DNA of 40,865 nucleotides from Verrucomicrobiales bacterium (GCA_028293425.1 JAQGOV010000071.1:1-40865), one strand, 5' to 3'; positions 1 to 8,746 are shown, counted from the stretch's first letter. Numbers and translations: made by a program. The notes: a model not told the origin generated them from the letters alone.

Positions 1-186
1 CGGCATTATGAAGGCCTGAAGCTGCGGGAAATCGCACAGGTCCTGGAAATTCCAGAAGGCACTGTGAATTCCCGGATGGCTGAAGCCCTGAGTCAATTAA
101 CCCGAATTTTGGAACCGCAAATAAAGAGCGGCCCACGTAATCAGTCCCGAAGCGCGAACAAACCTAGAGAACTATTTGCATTATGA
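1..186 (+). CDS. ECF-type RNA polymerase sigma factor, C-terminal end (5' truncated by window)
   Basis: The first 61 codons in frame 1 read as the end of sigma region 4: a helix-turn-helix with the pattern Y-E-G-L-K-L-R-E-I-A, then E-I-P-E-G-T-V-N-S-R, which in ECF sigma factors contacts the -35 element. A short polar tail follows. The rest of the protein lies outside the window. Its TGA (184-186) overlaps the ATG of the next gene (183-185) in an ATGA junction, so translation is probably coupled. The next gene is a zinc-finger anti-sigma factor, which is the usual partner and supports the assignment. The subgroup cannot be determined from this fragment. Confidence 0.85.
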   Translation, partial: RHYEGLKLREIAQVLEIPEGTVNSRMAEALSQLTRILEPQIKSGPRNQSRSANKPRELFAL

Positions 187-812
187 AACATCCGAAACGT
201 GAAGAATGGGTTCCCTTTGTGTTCGGGGAAGCCGAACCGGAGCAGCGGCAGCAATTGGAAGAGCATCTGAAGCAGTGCGCTGAATGCTCTGCCGAAGTCT
301 CCAAGTGGCAGAAAAGCCTGCGCCGGATGGATGCCTGGCAGGTGCCACCGCGCCAGAAGGTCCGCCGTTCGGGGGCGCAGCCTTTGGCGTGGGCTGCGGC
401 TGCGGTGCTGATGCTTGGCATCGGACTGGCGGCAGGCCAATGGAGTATGGCCAGTACGCGAGCCAGCATGCGAACGGAAATGAGCCGGCTGGAGTCGCAG
501 ATGACCGAATTGAAAAAGCAAACAGCCGTTCAAACCAGAACTGCCCCTGCTGACAACGCTTTTGCCGAAACCATGAAGGAACTGCAAACAACACTGGCCA
601 ACATGGCCACGGAACGGGAGGAGGACCGTCAGCATCTCATAGCAATGATTGAAGAGTTGAGCACAAAACATGAGGAAGGCCTCGTGAGTTTACGGAAGGA
701 TTTGGAGACGGTCGCTTCTCATGCAGACGATGAACTGAAGGCGGCGCGAAGCCGCTTAACTGAGCTCAGTTCGGTTGGTTCAACAGCCAGTCGGCTCGTG
801 GAGGGAGAATAA
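183..812 (+). CDS. Membrane-anchored anti-sigma factor (zf-HC2 type)
   Basis: 209 residues. The N-terminus has the anti-sigma zinc-finger pattern H-x3-C-x2-C (His28, Cys32, Cys35), which in this family holds the cognate ECF sigma factor inactive at the membrane. A single membrane segment follows at about residues 67-86 (Ala/Leu/Gly rich). The remaining part, about 90-209, is charged and heptad-like and probably forms a periplasmic coiled coil that may sense the inducing signal. It overlaps the upstream sigma gene by 4 bp and is followed after 3 bp by a secreted protein of unknown function, so the three genes look like one operon. Domain and partner assignment are confident; the signal sensed is unknown. 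Confidence 0.85.
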   Translation: MKHPKREEWVPFVFGEAEPEQRQQLEEHLKQCAECSAEVSKWQKSLRRMDAWQVPPRQKVRRSGAQPLAWAAAAVLMLGIGLAAGQWSMASTRASMRTEMSRLESQMTELKKQTAVQTRTAPADNAFAETMKELQTTLANMATEREEDRQHLIAMIEELSTKHEEGLVSLRKDLETVASHADDELKAARSRLTELSSVGSTASRLVEGE

Positions 813-815
813 TCG

Positions 816-1922
816 ATGAAAAGGAGAATCACTTTGCTGGTCTGGACGGTTTGTGGTTGGAGCAGTCTGGCGCAGGTTGCCCCGCCAGCAGCACCTACTC
901 CAGCCCAGGAACTGGGGATCGCCGGGGCCGCGCCCGGAGCGCCGAATCCAAAGGTGGTGGCAGCGCCTAACGGCTTGTCCAGCATCCCTGTTGCGACAGA
1001 ATCGCGAGGCAACGTCCGCACCACGGCCACTGGGCGCTTCCTAACGTCGACAACGGTAGGCTCCTCAGGTTATAGCCAGATACCTTCTTTGGTCCTGAAG
1101 TTCTCGGCCTCGGACGAAGTGGCGAACAGCAGGATGGAGGAGGATCTTGCGATCATGACAAAGCTGATCGAGGAGGATTTACGAAAAGGAGTCGGAGAGG
1201 GCGGTGTGGATAAGGCGCTCGGGATCGACCTCGTTTACACAGGCAGCCGATCAGTGCGGGCCATGTATATGGAAGGGTTCGGCGCGTTGTTCATGATCAA
1301 GGTCAACTTTCCGGTTTATACTCCGGAGACCACGAAGGAAACCAACGAGTCCGTGCCTTCAACCGTGTCGGAGTGGGAGCGGGCGAAGCGGGAGTTGTAT
1401 GGGCAAACTTCCGATCGTTGGTCGGAATCTGGAACGGTCAGCTCCAGGGCCAAATATAGTGGGGCGCAGGTGGAGGCTTTGAAGAAGTTGCTCATGCAGA
1501 CCATGAAGCGCACGGCAAACATCAGGGATATGAAACCCGATGAGTGGATTAGCTTCAGCGTGTTTGGACATCCTGTGGCGCTGAGTAAAGCCAAAAAGAG
1601 TGTGGCAGAAAAGAATAACAAAAAACGCACACTCACGCCGGTCAATGCATTGCCGGCGGCAGGGGCGACGGAGGAACCTGAATCGGCACAGCAATCTGGA
1701 CTTGGGGGATCTAAAGGTAATTTTTCAACTTCATCGGTCCAGCTTTCGCAAAATGGAACGGTGATGACGGTGCGCGCCAAGCGCTCCGATGTAGAGGCGT
1801 TTTCGAAAGGCAAAATCAGCGTGGATGACTTTGCGAAGGTGGTGGAGACGCAAAGCTACTTTGGTAACGGGTATGGCGTCCTCAGCGTCAATTCGTGGCT
1901 GAAGGATTCGCAAGGGCGATAA
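816..1922 (+). CDS. Secreted protein of unknown function in the ECF sigma operon
   Basis: 368 residues. The start ATG has a GGAGGGAGA Shine-Dalgarno stretch lying in the last codons of the upstream gene. Residues 1-20 look like a signal peptide (MKRR, hydrophobic core, cleavage near SLAQ), followed by an Ala/Pro-rich linker to about residue 50. The rest is a mixed alpha/beta region with no motif I recognise. It includes an acidic segment rich in Glu and Met near 105-130 and a Ser/Thr-rich stretch near 280-310. Its place directly after the sigma/anti-sigma pair suggests it acts in, or is a target of, the same envelope response. That is inference from position only. Confidence 0.75.
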   Translation: MKRRITLLVWTVCGWSSLAQVAPPAAPTPAQELGIAGAAPGAPNPKVVAAPNGLSSIPVATESRGNVRTTATGRFLTSTTVGSSGYSQIPSLVLKFSASDEVANSRMEEDLAIMTKLIEEDLRKGVGEGGVDKALGIDLVYTGSRSVRAMYMEGFGALFMIKVNFPVYTPETTKETNESVPSTVSEWERAKRELYGQTSDRWSESGTVSSRAKYSGAQVEALKKLLMQTMKRTANIRDMKPDEWISFSVFGHPVALSKAKKSVAEKNNKKRTLTPVNALPAAGATEEPESAQQSGLGGSKGNFSTSSVQLSQNGTVMTVRAKRSDVEAFSKGKISVDDFAKVVETQSYFGNGYGVLSVNSWLKDSQGR

Positions 1923-1931
1923 GCTTCTCAG

Positions 1932-1965
1932 AACAAAGGCCAGAGCATTCGCTCCAGCCTTTGTT
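1932..1965. terminator. Bidirectional hairpin terminator between convergent operons
   Basis: AACAAAGGC (1932-1940) pairs with GCCTTTGTT (1957-1965), and an inner GAGC/GCTC extends the stem. It lies between the convergent ends at 1922 (plus) and 2014 (minus). The U-rich tail is weak on both sides, so efficiency is uncertain. Confidence 0.65.
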
Positions 1966-2013
1966 ATAATTATTGAGCACAAGCGCCGGGTTCGGAAAAA
2001 CCAAAGCCGAATC

Positions 2014-4149
2014 TTAACTGAACTGCAGCTTGGTCGTTGTTTCCTTCTCGTCCCAGTTGCGAGGCGGCTTGGCGTTGATGCTGCCAACATCCTTGATCGA
2101 GATCTGGCGGCCAAGCGTTTTAGGAGTCTTCACATCCACTTCGGACGGATCGCAGATTTGCTGGCTCACCTTCTGGTGAGGCGCGGGCTTGTACTTGATG
2201 TAAAGCTCCTTTGGCGTCCCTGAGTCAAAGTACAGGATGCGGGACTTCTCAGGAATACAACGATATTCCTTATCGAGAATAATCCCGCCGAAGGTGAAAC
2301 GCTTCAGGTAGGTAGCAGTTCGGTCCGTGTAGGCGCAGGTGAAGACGCGGTCACGATCGGGCAAGGTGCAGAGGAGCACATCCGGGCCGACAAATAGCTT
2401 TTCGGGCAATTCAATGACCTTGTAGTGGCCATCCTTAAAGACCATGAGCAGTTTGTCGAACTTGGTGCAATCAATGCGGAACTCATCACCGGAAACCTTG
2501 TAGCCGATGTAACCGGAGTCGCGGTCGTAGGTGACCTTGAAGGCTTTGAAAGCGACCTCACGGGCGTCGACTTCGTCGTAGCGGCTGCTCTTGGTCAGGC
2601 GCGGATATTGCGGGCCGTATTTTTCCAGAAGCCGTTCCAAATGACTGACAACGTATTTGATCAGGTTCTTGAGACTCTTCTGAGTTTCGGTGATCTCAGC
2701 CTTGGTCTTCTCCATCTCTTCGCGATGCTTGTTGATGTCGAAGAGCGAAATGCGGCGAATGCGGACCTGGAGCAGTCGGTCGATGTCAGGGTCCGTGATC
2801 TCGCGGACGAGCTGATCCTTGAACGGCCTGAAGCCATCGTAGACAGCTTGGATGACGGCTTCGTTAGTGCGGCACTGCTCGATCTTCTTGTAGATGCGTT
2901 CCTCGATGAAGATGCGTTCCAGGGTGCGGAAATGCAGTTCATCGTTTAGCTTCCCAAGCTTGATCTCGAGTTCGCGCTTGAGGAGATCCACGAGCTGCTC
3001 GGTGTTAGCGTGCAGCACTTCCGTCACGGTCAGTTCGACCGGGCGATTGTCGCGGATAACAATCAGGCGGCTGGAAATAGAGACCTCGCAATCCGTGAAG
3101 GCGTAGAGCGCGTCCACGAGCTGTTCGCCGCTCACGCCGGCCGGGGCTCGGATTTCGATTTCGACATCCTCGGAGGTAAAGTCGTTGATGCTCTTGATCT
3201 TGATTTTGCCTTTGCGAGCGGCGTCTTCGATCGAGCTAATCAGCGAATCAGTGGTTGTGCCAGGCGGGATTTCCTTGATCGTAACCGTGGACTCATCCTT
3301 CACCTTGATCTTGGCGCGGACCTTGATCGTGCCTTTACCGTCCTGGTAATCGCGCGCGTCCATCAGGCCACCGGTTTGGAAATCCGGGAGGCATTTAAAC
3401 GGCTGTTTCTTCAGGATGGCGATCTGGGCCTGGAGCAGCTCAGGGAAATTGTGCGGCAGAATCTTGCAGGAGAGACCGACGGCGATGCCTTCGGTGCCGA
3501 GCATCAAGAGCAGGGGCAGCTTGGACGGAAGCGTGACCGGTTCCTTGTTACGACCATCGTAACTCGGAACGAACTCGGTCAGCTCGTCGTTGAAGAGTTC
3601 CTCGCGAGCGAGCGGGGTGAGCCGGCACTCAATATAACGCGAAGCGGCCGCAACGTCACCGGTGTAGATATTTCCGTAGTTACCCTGGCCTTCGATCAGG
3701 TAACGCTTGTTCGTGAGGACCACCAGTGCGTCCTCGATGGAAACGTTGCCGTGGGGATGATACTGCATCGCGTGCCCGGCGATATTGGCCACCTTGATAA
3801 AGCGTCCATCGTCCTTCTCGCGCAGTGCCCACATAATGCGGCGTTGCACGGGCTTAAGGCCGTCCTCCAGGTTTGGAATGGCGCGGTCGCGGATGACGTA
3901 GGAGGCGTATTCGAGGAAGCTCGTATCGACCCGCTTGTGAAGGGCGGTATCAAAGGTGCCCGGAACAAAAGGCCGATGAGCGACGGTCACGTTCTCCACG
4001 TGCACGTGCGTTTCGTCGTTGCCGTTCCCGTTGCCACCGTCAGCGCCGTTTCCGCTGGCTGCGGCGGGCTTCGGTTTATCGCCCTTGCCTTTGCCTTTGC
4101 CATCAATGGGCAGCTCTGGCTGATCTTTATTAATGCGATTTGCAGACAT
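2014..4149 (-). CDS. parC: DNA topoisomerase IV subunit A (type IIA, short form)
   Basis: 711 residues. This is the breakage-reunion subunit of the ATP-dependent type II topoisomerase that unlinks daughter chromosomes. Residues 1-60 are a Gly/Lys/Asn-rich low-complexity leader not expected in the enzyme core. The core starts near 70 (the SFLEYASYVIRDRAIPN motif). The winged-helix region has HPHG at 131-134, and the catalytic tyrosine is Tyr172 in A-A-S-R-Y-I-E. A long coiled-coil arm lies at about 390-520. A partial C-terminal beta region follows, without the full six-bladed GyrA pinwheel, which fits ParC better than GyrA. It starts 19 bp after parE on the same strand, so the two form an operon. 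No clear Shine-Dalgarno precedes the ATG. Confidence 0.9.
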   Translation of the reverse strand: MSANRINKDQPELPIDGKGKGKGDKPKPAAASGNGADGGNGNGNDETHVHVENVTVAHRPFVPGTFDTALHKRVDTSFLEYASYVIRDRAIPNLEDGLKPVQRRIMWALREKDDGRFIKVANIAGHAMQYHPHGNVSIEDALVVLTNKRYLIEGQGNYGNIYTGDVAAASRYIECRLTPLAREELFNDELTEFVPSYDGRNKEPVTLPSKLPLLLMLGTEGIAVGLSCKILPHNFPELLQAQIAILKKQPFKCLPDFQTGGLMDARDYQDGKGTIKVRAKIKVKDESTVTIKEIPPGTTTDSLISSIEDAARKGKIKIKSINDFTSEDVEIEIRAPAGVSGEQLVDALYAFTDCEVSISSRLIVIRDNRPVELTVTEVLHANTEQLVDLLKRELEIKLGKLNDELHFRTLERIFIEERIYKKIEQCRTNEAVIQAVYDGFRPFKDQLVREITDPDIDRLLQVRIRRISLFDINKHREEMEKTKAEITETQKSLKNLIKYVVSHLERLLEKYGPQYPRLTKSSRYDEVDAREVAFKAFKVTYDRDSGYIGYKVSGDEFRIDCTKFDKLLMVFKDGHYKVIELPEKLFVGPDVLLCTLPDRDRVFTCAYTDRTATYLKRFTFGGIILDKEYRCIPEKSRILYFDSGTPKELYIKYKPAPHQKVSQQICDPSEVDVKTPKTLGRQISIKDVGSINAKPPRNWDEKETTTKLQFS

Positions 4150-4168
4150 GTGAAAGCTGGGTTGAGAA

Positions 4169-6001
4169 TTAATCCTCTACGGACACCACGAGGTTGCTCA
4201 TGATGTAATCTTTGCGATCGGGAGTATTCTTGCCCATGTAAAAGGTCAGGATGTTTTGGGTGTCCGATTTGGGCGCATACTCCACCTGGCTGACGCGCAT
4301 ATCCTTGCCGATAAATTGTTTGAATTCGCTGGGTGAAATTTCACCCAAGCCTTTGAACCGGGTGATCTCGGGATTTTTCCCAAGCTTCGCAATCGCCGCC
4401 GCGCGCTCTGTCTCGGAGTAACAATAAATGGTCTGCTCCTTGTTGCGAACACGGAAGAGCGGGGTTTCCAAAACGTACAAGTGACCGTTCTGCACGACTT
4501 CTTCGAAGAACTTAAAGAAGTAGGTAATGAGCAGGTTGCGGATATGGAGGCCGTCCACGTCGGCATCGGTTGCCAGGATGACCTTGTCGTAGCGCAGACT
4601 GTTCACGGTGTCCTCAATGTCGAGGGTGCGCATGAGGTTGTACATTTCATCGTTCTTATAAACGATGTCGCGCTTGAGGTCCCAAACGTTGAGCGGTTTG
4701 CCTTTCAGCACGAAAATGGCCTGCGTATTGACGTCACGGCAGCTCACGATGGAGCCGGCGGCGGATTGACCTTCGGTAATGAAGACCATTGTGCCTTTGC
4801 CTTTGCCCTTTTCCTTGTTGAAATGCATTTTGCAATCCTTGAGCTGAGGGATGCGCAAGGTGATGGCTTTGGCCCGCTCGCGGGCGAGCTTTTTGACTTC
4901 CTGCAATTCCTTGCGGAGTTGCTTGGTGTCTTCGACCTTGGCCATGATCTTCTCCGCAATGGGCTTGTTGCGGTTAAAGAAATGGAGCAATTCCTCGCGA
5001 ACGCGGTTGACCAGTTCGGAACGGATTTCCGTGTTGCCGAGCTTGTTCTTGGTTTGCGACTCGAAGATCGGATCCTGAAGACGGATGGACACAGCGCCGA
5101 CCATGGACTCGCGCACGTCATCGCCTTCGTAGCTGCCTTTGGAGTATTCGTTGACAGCCTTGAGCAAACCTTCGCGAAAGGCGCTCAAGTGCGTGCCGCC
5201 GTCCGAGGTGAACTGGCCGTTCACGAACGAGAAGAACGTTTCGCCGTAACGGCTGTTGCTGTGGGTGAAGCAGAACTCGAGCGTTTTGCTGGAATAATAA
5301 AGCGGCTGGTAAATCGGCTCGCTGTTGTCCAGTTCGAGCTCCTCCATGATCAGATCCAATAGACCGTTGCGGGACTGGAAGCTCTTGCCATTGTAGGTCA
5401 GCTTGAGGCCGCTGTTCAGGTAGCTGTAATGACGCAGGCGGCGCTCGATGTACTCTTCTTTGTATTCGGTGACCTTAAAGATAACCGGGTCTGGCTCGAA
5501 CTGGATGTAGGTGCCGTTGGGCTCGTTGGCGGCTTTGCCCTTTTTCTCATCCTTGAGCTTGCCTTGCTTGAAAGTGGCTTCGACGTATTCGCCGTCGCGA
5601 TGACTGCGAACCACGAAGTGCTTGGACAGGGCGTTAACGGCCTTGGTGCCAACGCCGTTCAAACCGACGGAAAATTGGAATACCTGGTCGTTGTACTTGG
5701 CTCCGGTGTTAATCTTGGAAACGCAGTCAATGACTTTGCCCAGGGGGATGCCGCGGCCGAAATCGCGCACGGAAACGACATTGCCGGTGCGTTCGATCAT
5801 GATCTCCTTGCCATGGCCCATGATGAACTCGTCAATGGCGTTATCAATGACCTCTTTCAGGAGGATATAGCAGCCGTCGTCGTAATGTGAGCCGTCGCCG
5901 GTCCGGCCAATGTACATGCCCGTACGGAGCCGGATGTGCTCCAGCGAGGAAAGCGTCTTAATCTTGCTCTCGTCGTAATTCGTCTTTGCGTTTTCAGCCA
6001 T
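4169..6001 (-). CDS. parE: DNA topoisomerase IV subunit B (ATPase/Toprim)
   Basis: 610 residues from the ATG at 6001. An in-frame TTG at 6043 would add 14 residues; I prefer the ATG because the protein then begins at the conserved region preceding LSSLEHIRLRTGMYIG. The GHKL ATPase has E-V-I-D-N-A-I-D-E, D-F-G-R-G-I-P and G-L-N-G-V-G-T-K-A. The transducer domain is in the middle. The Toprim domain has I-T-E-G-Q-S-A-A-G-S (Glu410) and D-A-D-V-D-G (Asp479, Asp481). The length is close to the compact ParE of Bacteroidetes and Chlamydiae, without the extra insert of enterobacterial GyrB. The Gln at the EGDSA position is unusual. It is the first gene of the operon with parC. Confidence 0.9.
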   Translation of the reverse strand: MAENAKTNYDESKIKTLSSLEHIRLRTGMYIGRTGDGSHYDDGCYILLKEVIDNAIDEFIMGHGKEIMIERTGNVVSVRDFGRGIPLGKVIDCVSKINTGAKYNDQVFQFSVGLNGVGTKAVNALSKHFVVRSHRDGEYVEATFKQGKLKDEKKGKAANEPNGTYIQFEPDPVIFKVTEYKEEYIERRLRHYSYLNSGLKLTYNGKSFQSRNGLLDLIMEELELDNSEPIYQPLYYSSKTLEFCFTHSNSRYGETFFSFVNGQFTSDGGTHLSAFREGLLKAVNEYSKGSYEGDDVRESMVGAVSIRLQDPIFESQTKNKLGNTEIRSELVNRVREELLHFFNRNKPIAEKIMAKVEDTKQLRKELQEVKKLARERAKAITLRIPQLKDCKMHFNKEKGKGKGTMVFITEGQSAAGSIVSCRDVNTQAIFVLKGKPLNVWDLKRDIVYKNDEMYNLMRTLDIEDTVNSLRYDKVILATDADVDGLHIRNLLITYFFKFFEEVVQNGHLYVLETPLFRVRNKEQTIYCYSETERAAAIAKLGKNPEITRFKGLGEISPSEFKQFIGKDMRVSQVEYAPKSDTQNILTFYMGKNTPDRKDYIMSNLVVSVED

Positions 6002-6049
6002 ATTCGGGTCCGTGAATATCGGGGGAAATCCCTGAGTTGCCAACTTGAA

Positions 6050-6065
6050 TTAGGAAAAAACCTAA
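6050..6065. other. Short inverted repeat upstream of parE
   Basis: TTAGG (6050-6054) and CCTAA (6061-6065) are separated by six A. This lies 49-64 bp before the parE ATG, in the 349-base stretch 6002-6350 that otherwise holds only the tRNA promoter and leader. It could be an operator or a small hairpin in the parE leader; function unknown. Confidence 0.3.
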
Positions 6066-6277
6066 TTTCGATTGCAAACCCGAGGTGCCCCACAATGATT
6101 CATTTTTGTGCGGAAGTTCAGGAGTTTTGTCACTAAAAAATGTTCAGTAATTTGAAAATGAGTCCGCGAAAGTCGCAAAAGTTCCAATAAAGTGCGGTTT
6201 AGGCCCAAAGCGCGTTGGCGGAGAACATGAGGACGAATAAAGAAATCACACCAGCGACCGATGCAGAAAGCAGTCGC

Positions 6278-6306
6278 TTGACCCGGGCGAGGCAGCGGAT
6301 TATAAA
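6278..6306 (+). promoter_or_regulatory. Sigma-70 promoter of the tRNA-Thr gene
   Basis: TTGACC (6278-6283), a 17-base spacer and TATAAA (6301-6306) form a near-consensus housekeeping promoter. A start is expected near 6313, about 38 bases before the mature tRNA. In the leader, GCCAGG (6317-6322) and CCTGGC (6332-6337) form a hairpin that would precede RNase P cleavage. Confidence 0.7.
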
Positions 6307-6350
6307 CCATAGCGTTGCCAGGGCTTTCGGTCCTGGCAGTTTTATCTGAG

Positions 6351-6425
6351 GCCAATGTAGCTCAGTGGTAGAGCACCGGTTTCGTAAACCGGCGGTCGTC
6401 GGTTCAATCCCGACCATTGGCTCCA
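6351..6425 (+). tRNA. tRNA-Thr (anticodon CGU), CCA encoded
   Basis: Full cloverleaf. Acceptor arms are GCCAATG and CATTGGC, the D arm has GCTC/GAGC, and the anticodon stem CCGGT/ACCGG has loop TTCGTAA, giving anticodon CGU (reads ACG). The T arm is GTCGG-TTCAATC-CCGAC, the discriminator is T, and CCA is encoded (6423-6425). It is a single gene with its own promoter. No integrase or repeated tRNA end is visible nearby, so it does not look like an occupied integration site. Confidence 0.95.
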
Positions 6426-6616
6426 GAGGGTTTGTACTGCTGGCCTTTCAAACGCTGATATTCTGCCGCCCAGAGAGGCATAGGTGCAGGATTCCCCCCC
6501 GATCTCATGAGCACTAAAAATGGGTTTAACCCGAAGGCGCAGTAGGGCGCTGTTTTGGCTTTGTTGGGGGAACATCCTTCTATAAAGGCACTCAGTTATT
6601 CCCAAGGATAGGGCCC

Positions 6617-7549
6617 ATGCGAAATATTTCCGGGACATTGACTGAAGGGGTGCCCAGGCCAGGATCCTCCGTCGTTGAATCACAGGAGCGGCAGCATACG
6701 AGCAATGGCTGCGATAGCTTGAACCTTTATATGCGCGAAGTTGGGAAGACCAAGCTCCTGACACTGGAAGAAGAGGTGGAACTGGCGAGACGCATCAGGG
6801 AGGGCGACGAAACGGCCCGAGACGAAATGATTCTTGCCAACCTGAGGTTGGTGGTAAAGATGGCGCGCGACTACGAAGGCCTGGGAGTTCCTTTATTGGA
6901 TTTGATCAACGAAGGCAACATTGGCCTCATGAGAGCCGTTGAGCGTTATGACCCGGCCAAGGGCGCAAAGTTAGCCACCTATGGAACCTTGTGGATCAAA
7001 CAGGCCATTAAGCGCGCTTTGGCTAACCAGTCCAAGACCATCCGGCTCCCGGTGCATATCGTGGACAAGCTTTACAAAATGCACCAATGCGCCCGGCAGT
7101 TGACGGAGGCATATGGGCGCGAGCCCTCGGATGAGGAATTGGCCAAGGAATTGGGCACGACCTCACGGAGGGTAGGGGAGATGCGGGCCGCCAACACACG
7201 CCCGCTTTCGCTGGACGCGACTCTCGGAGAAGATGAAGGCAGCACCTTGGGGGAAATCGTTGAGGATGAAAGTGCCGGGACTGCCACTGAAATCGTGGCG
7301 AATCAAAACACGGTCCAACTGCTCCGGGAACTGGTGGCTAAACTCAGTGCGCGCGAAGCTGCGTTATTGAATGCCAGGTTCGGATTGGATGGCAGCCCGC
7401 CTAAAAGGCTGGAGGAAGTGGGGGCATTGCTCGGGATCACCCGGGAGCGCGTGCGGCAAATTCAAAACAAAGCTTTCACTAAACTTCGCAGGATGATGGA
7501 AAAGCGAAGCATGGACCAGCCCAACACGTTTGAATTGCTGGCGGCATAG
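6617..7549 (+). CDS. RpoD/SigA-family (group 1 or 2) RNA polymerase sigma factor
   Basis: 310 residues. An AAGGA Shine-Dalgarno lies 8 bases before the ATG. Residues about 1-32 are a variable leader with no region 1.1. Region 1.2 starts at L-N-L-Y-M-R-E-V-G. Region 2 has N-L-R-L-V-V-K-M-A, D-L-I-N-E-G-N-I-G-L-M and the -10 recognition helix A-T-Y-G-T-L-W-I-K-Q-A-I. Region 3 follows, with the acidic linker near 200-215. Region 4.2 has the helix-turn-helix L-G-I-T-R-E-R-V-R-Q-I-Q. Its small size and lack of region 1.1 suggest an alternative (RpoS/SigB-like group 2) factor rather than the main housekeeping one, but this is inference. It ends convergently 96 bp from the VTC gene. Confidence 0.9.
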   Translation: MRNISGTLTEGVPRPGSSVVESQERQHTSNGCDSLNLYMREVGKTKLLTLEEEVELARRIREGDETARDEMILANLRLVVKMARDYEGLGVPLLDLINEGNIGLMRAVERYDPAKGAKLATYGTLWIKQAIKRALANQSKTIRLPVHIVDKLYKMHQCARQLTEAYGREPSDEELAKELGTTSRRVGEMRAANTRPLSLDATLGEDEGSTLGEIVEDESAGTATEIVANQNTVQLLRELVAKLSAREAALLNARFGLDGSPPKRLEEVGALLGITRERVRQIQNKAFTKLRRMMEKRSMDQPNTFELLAA

Positions 7550-7645
7550 GGTCATTATTTCCACGGGGCATCGCACTGAACAGCATTAACTCTCAGTGAA
7601 GCGGAGAGAACTCAAGGTATGCGTGGTGATCTTGAACCATGACAT

Positions 7646-8518
7646 TCATGTGGAAGGCAAAAGGGTGTGATTGCCAGAATCCGCCAAATCCGGCATCAGG
7701 CTCAGGTGGCGCGCACGGGCTTGGATCGCTTGCCGGGAAACCGAACCGAGGATCCGACAAGCAATTTCCGAGGAGTGTCCGCCACCCCATTTGTCTGTCA
7801 TGCGGCAGATCCCATCGACGTATTTGGCAGCCGAGCAGCGTTGCAGCCGAAAAATTCGGACCATGTCGCCAATCCAGGCTGGAAAACGGCCAGTGAACTT
7901 GATTTCGAGCACCACCTGGTTTCCAAACACATCGACCGGGTTCAACATCTGGCAGGCAAGCCGGGCAGTAGGATCCGGGTCATCGCGCACGTTGCGGTCC
8001 ATGGTAATCCGAACGGAATTGCCATCATGCGGCAGCCAGGCCTCGCGGAGGTAAGCAACATGGACCTTGGGTTTGGCGCCAATCCATTCCATGAGTTCCA
8101 CGAAACGTTGCAAGGCGACCAGGTTTTTTGGTTCTTTTGAAAGGAACTGGTCCGGTTCGGGGACGTGGCCGCCAAGTATTTCTTCCACCGCTTCGCGCCT
8201 GACCCCGCAACGCTGTTTGAGGATGGCGCCATCGACACGGCGTTTGATTTCGAAGAAGACCGGAGACCCGGGTTTGTCGCTGTAATAGCGCAACCGCAGT
8301 TTATAGCGGTTCTTTTCGCTGTTGACTGTGCTTTGGAACAAGTGCAAATCGTCGGAGTCGAGGTAGAGGCTGTGGACCGGGTAGGAAAAGTTTGGTTTCC
8401 CGACGCTGAACTCATCGAGCTCCAGCCGGGTGCTCACAAAATCGCGCACCCCTAGGGCGGTGGCATCGTCGATCATATACTTCAGTTCGAATCGCTGAAG
8501 CTGCATTTTGTCGTGCAT
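7646..8518 (-). CDS. VTC/TTM-domain protein (polyphosphate polymerase-like)
   Basis: 290 residues. It has the tunnel-fold signature of the VTC domain: F-E-L-K-Y near residue 10, S-L-Y-L-D near 50, R-Y-K-L-R-L-R-Y-Y near 71, F-F-E-I-K-R-R near 88, and later L-E-I-K-F. These alternate basic and acidic residues bind triphosphate and metal in this family. The yeast relative Vtc4 makes polyphosphate, while bacterial members are mostly uncharacterised. The C-terminal 40 residues are basic and not part of the fold. Usual bacterial neighbours (DUF4956 membrane protein, CotH) are absent. The ATG at 8518 is used; an internal ATG at 8506 is equally possible. Confidence 0.8.
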   Translation of the reverse strand: MHDKMQLQRFELKYMIDDATALGVRDFVSTRLELDEFSVGKPNFSYPVHSLYLDSDDLHLFQSTVNSEKNRYKLRLRYYSDKPGSPVFFEIKRRVDGAILKQRCGVRREAVEEILGGHVPEPDQFLSKEPKNLVALQRFVELMEWIGAKPKVHVAYLREAWLPHDGNSVRITMDRNVRDDPDPTARLACQMLNPVDVFGNQVVLEIKFTGRFPAWIGDMVRIFRLQRCSAAKYVDGICRMTDKWGGGHSSEIACRILGSVSRQAIQARARHLSLMPDLADSGNHTLLPST

Positions 8519-8746
8519 AATTGTTCGACAGAAGCCGTGGGTATACGGCCGGAAGCCAGCACTGATGCACCAACGCCATCGGCAGGTTCCTCGCGAGTAC
8601 TGGCTGCAACACGCTTTCCCACGCTCTGACGGGCTTAAAGTTACGCTTCGGGAGAGGATTAGGCTATTACGAGTTTTCGAATGGACACTTAGGTTTATAC
8701 GAATACTCTCAGGAGTGGATTCTCTAGCTGAGGCCCTTTACGACAC

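Noticed and set aside
3010-4203. 397-codon plus-strand open frame over parC
   Set aside because: Lies wholly opposite parC and its translation has shadow-type composition; parC has the catalytic tyrosine and full motif set.
6351-6425. tRNA gene as integration site of a genomic island
   Set aside because: No integrase and no direct repeat of the tRNA 3' end was found downstream in the window.
6555-6586. Possible promoter of the sigma factor gene (TTGGCT ... TATAAA)
   Set aside because: The TATAAA is good but the spacer is 20 bases from TTGGCT, too long for a confident sigma-70 promoter.
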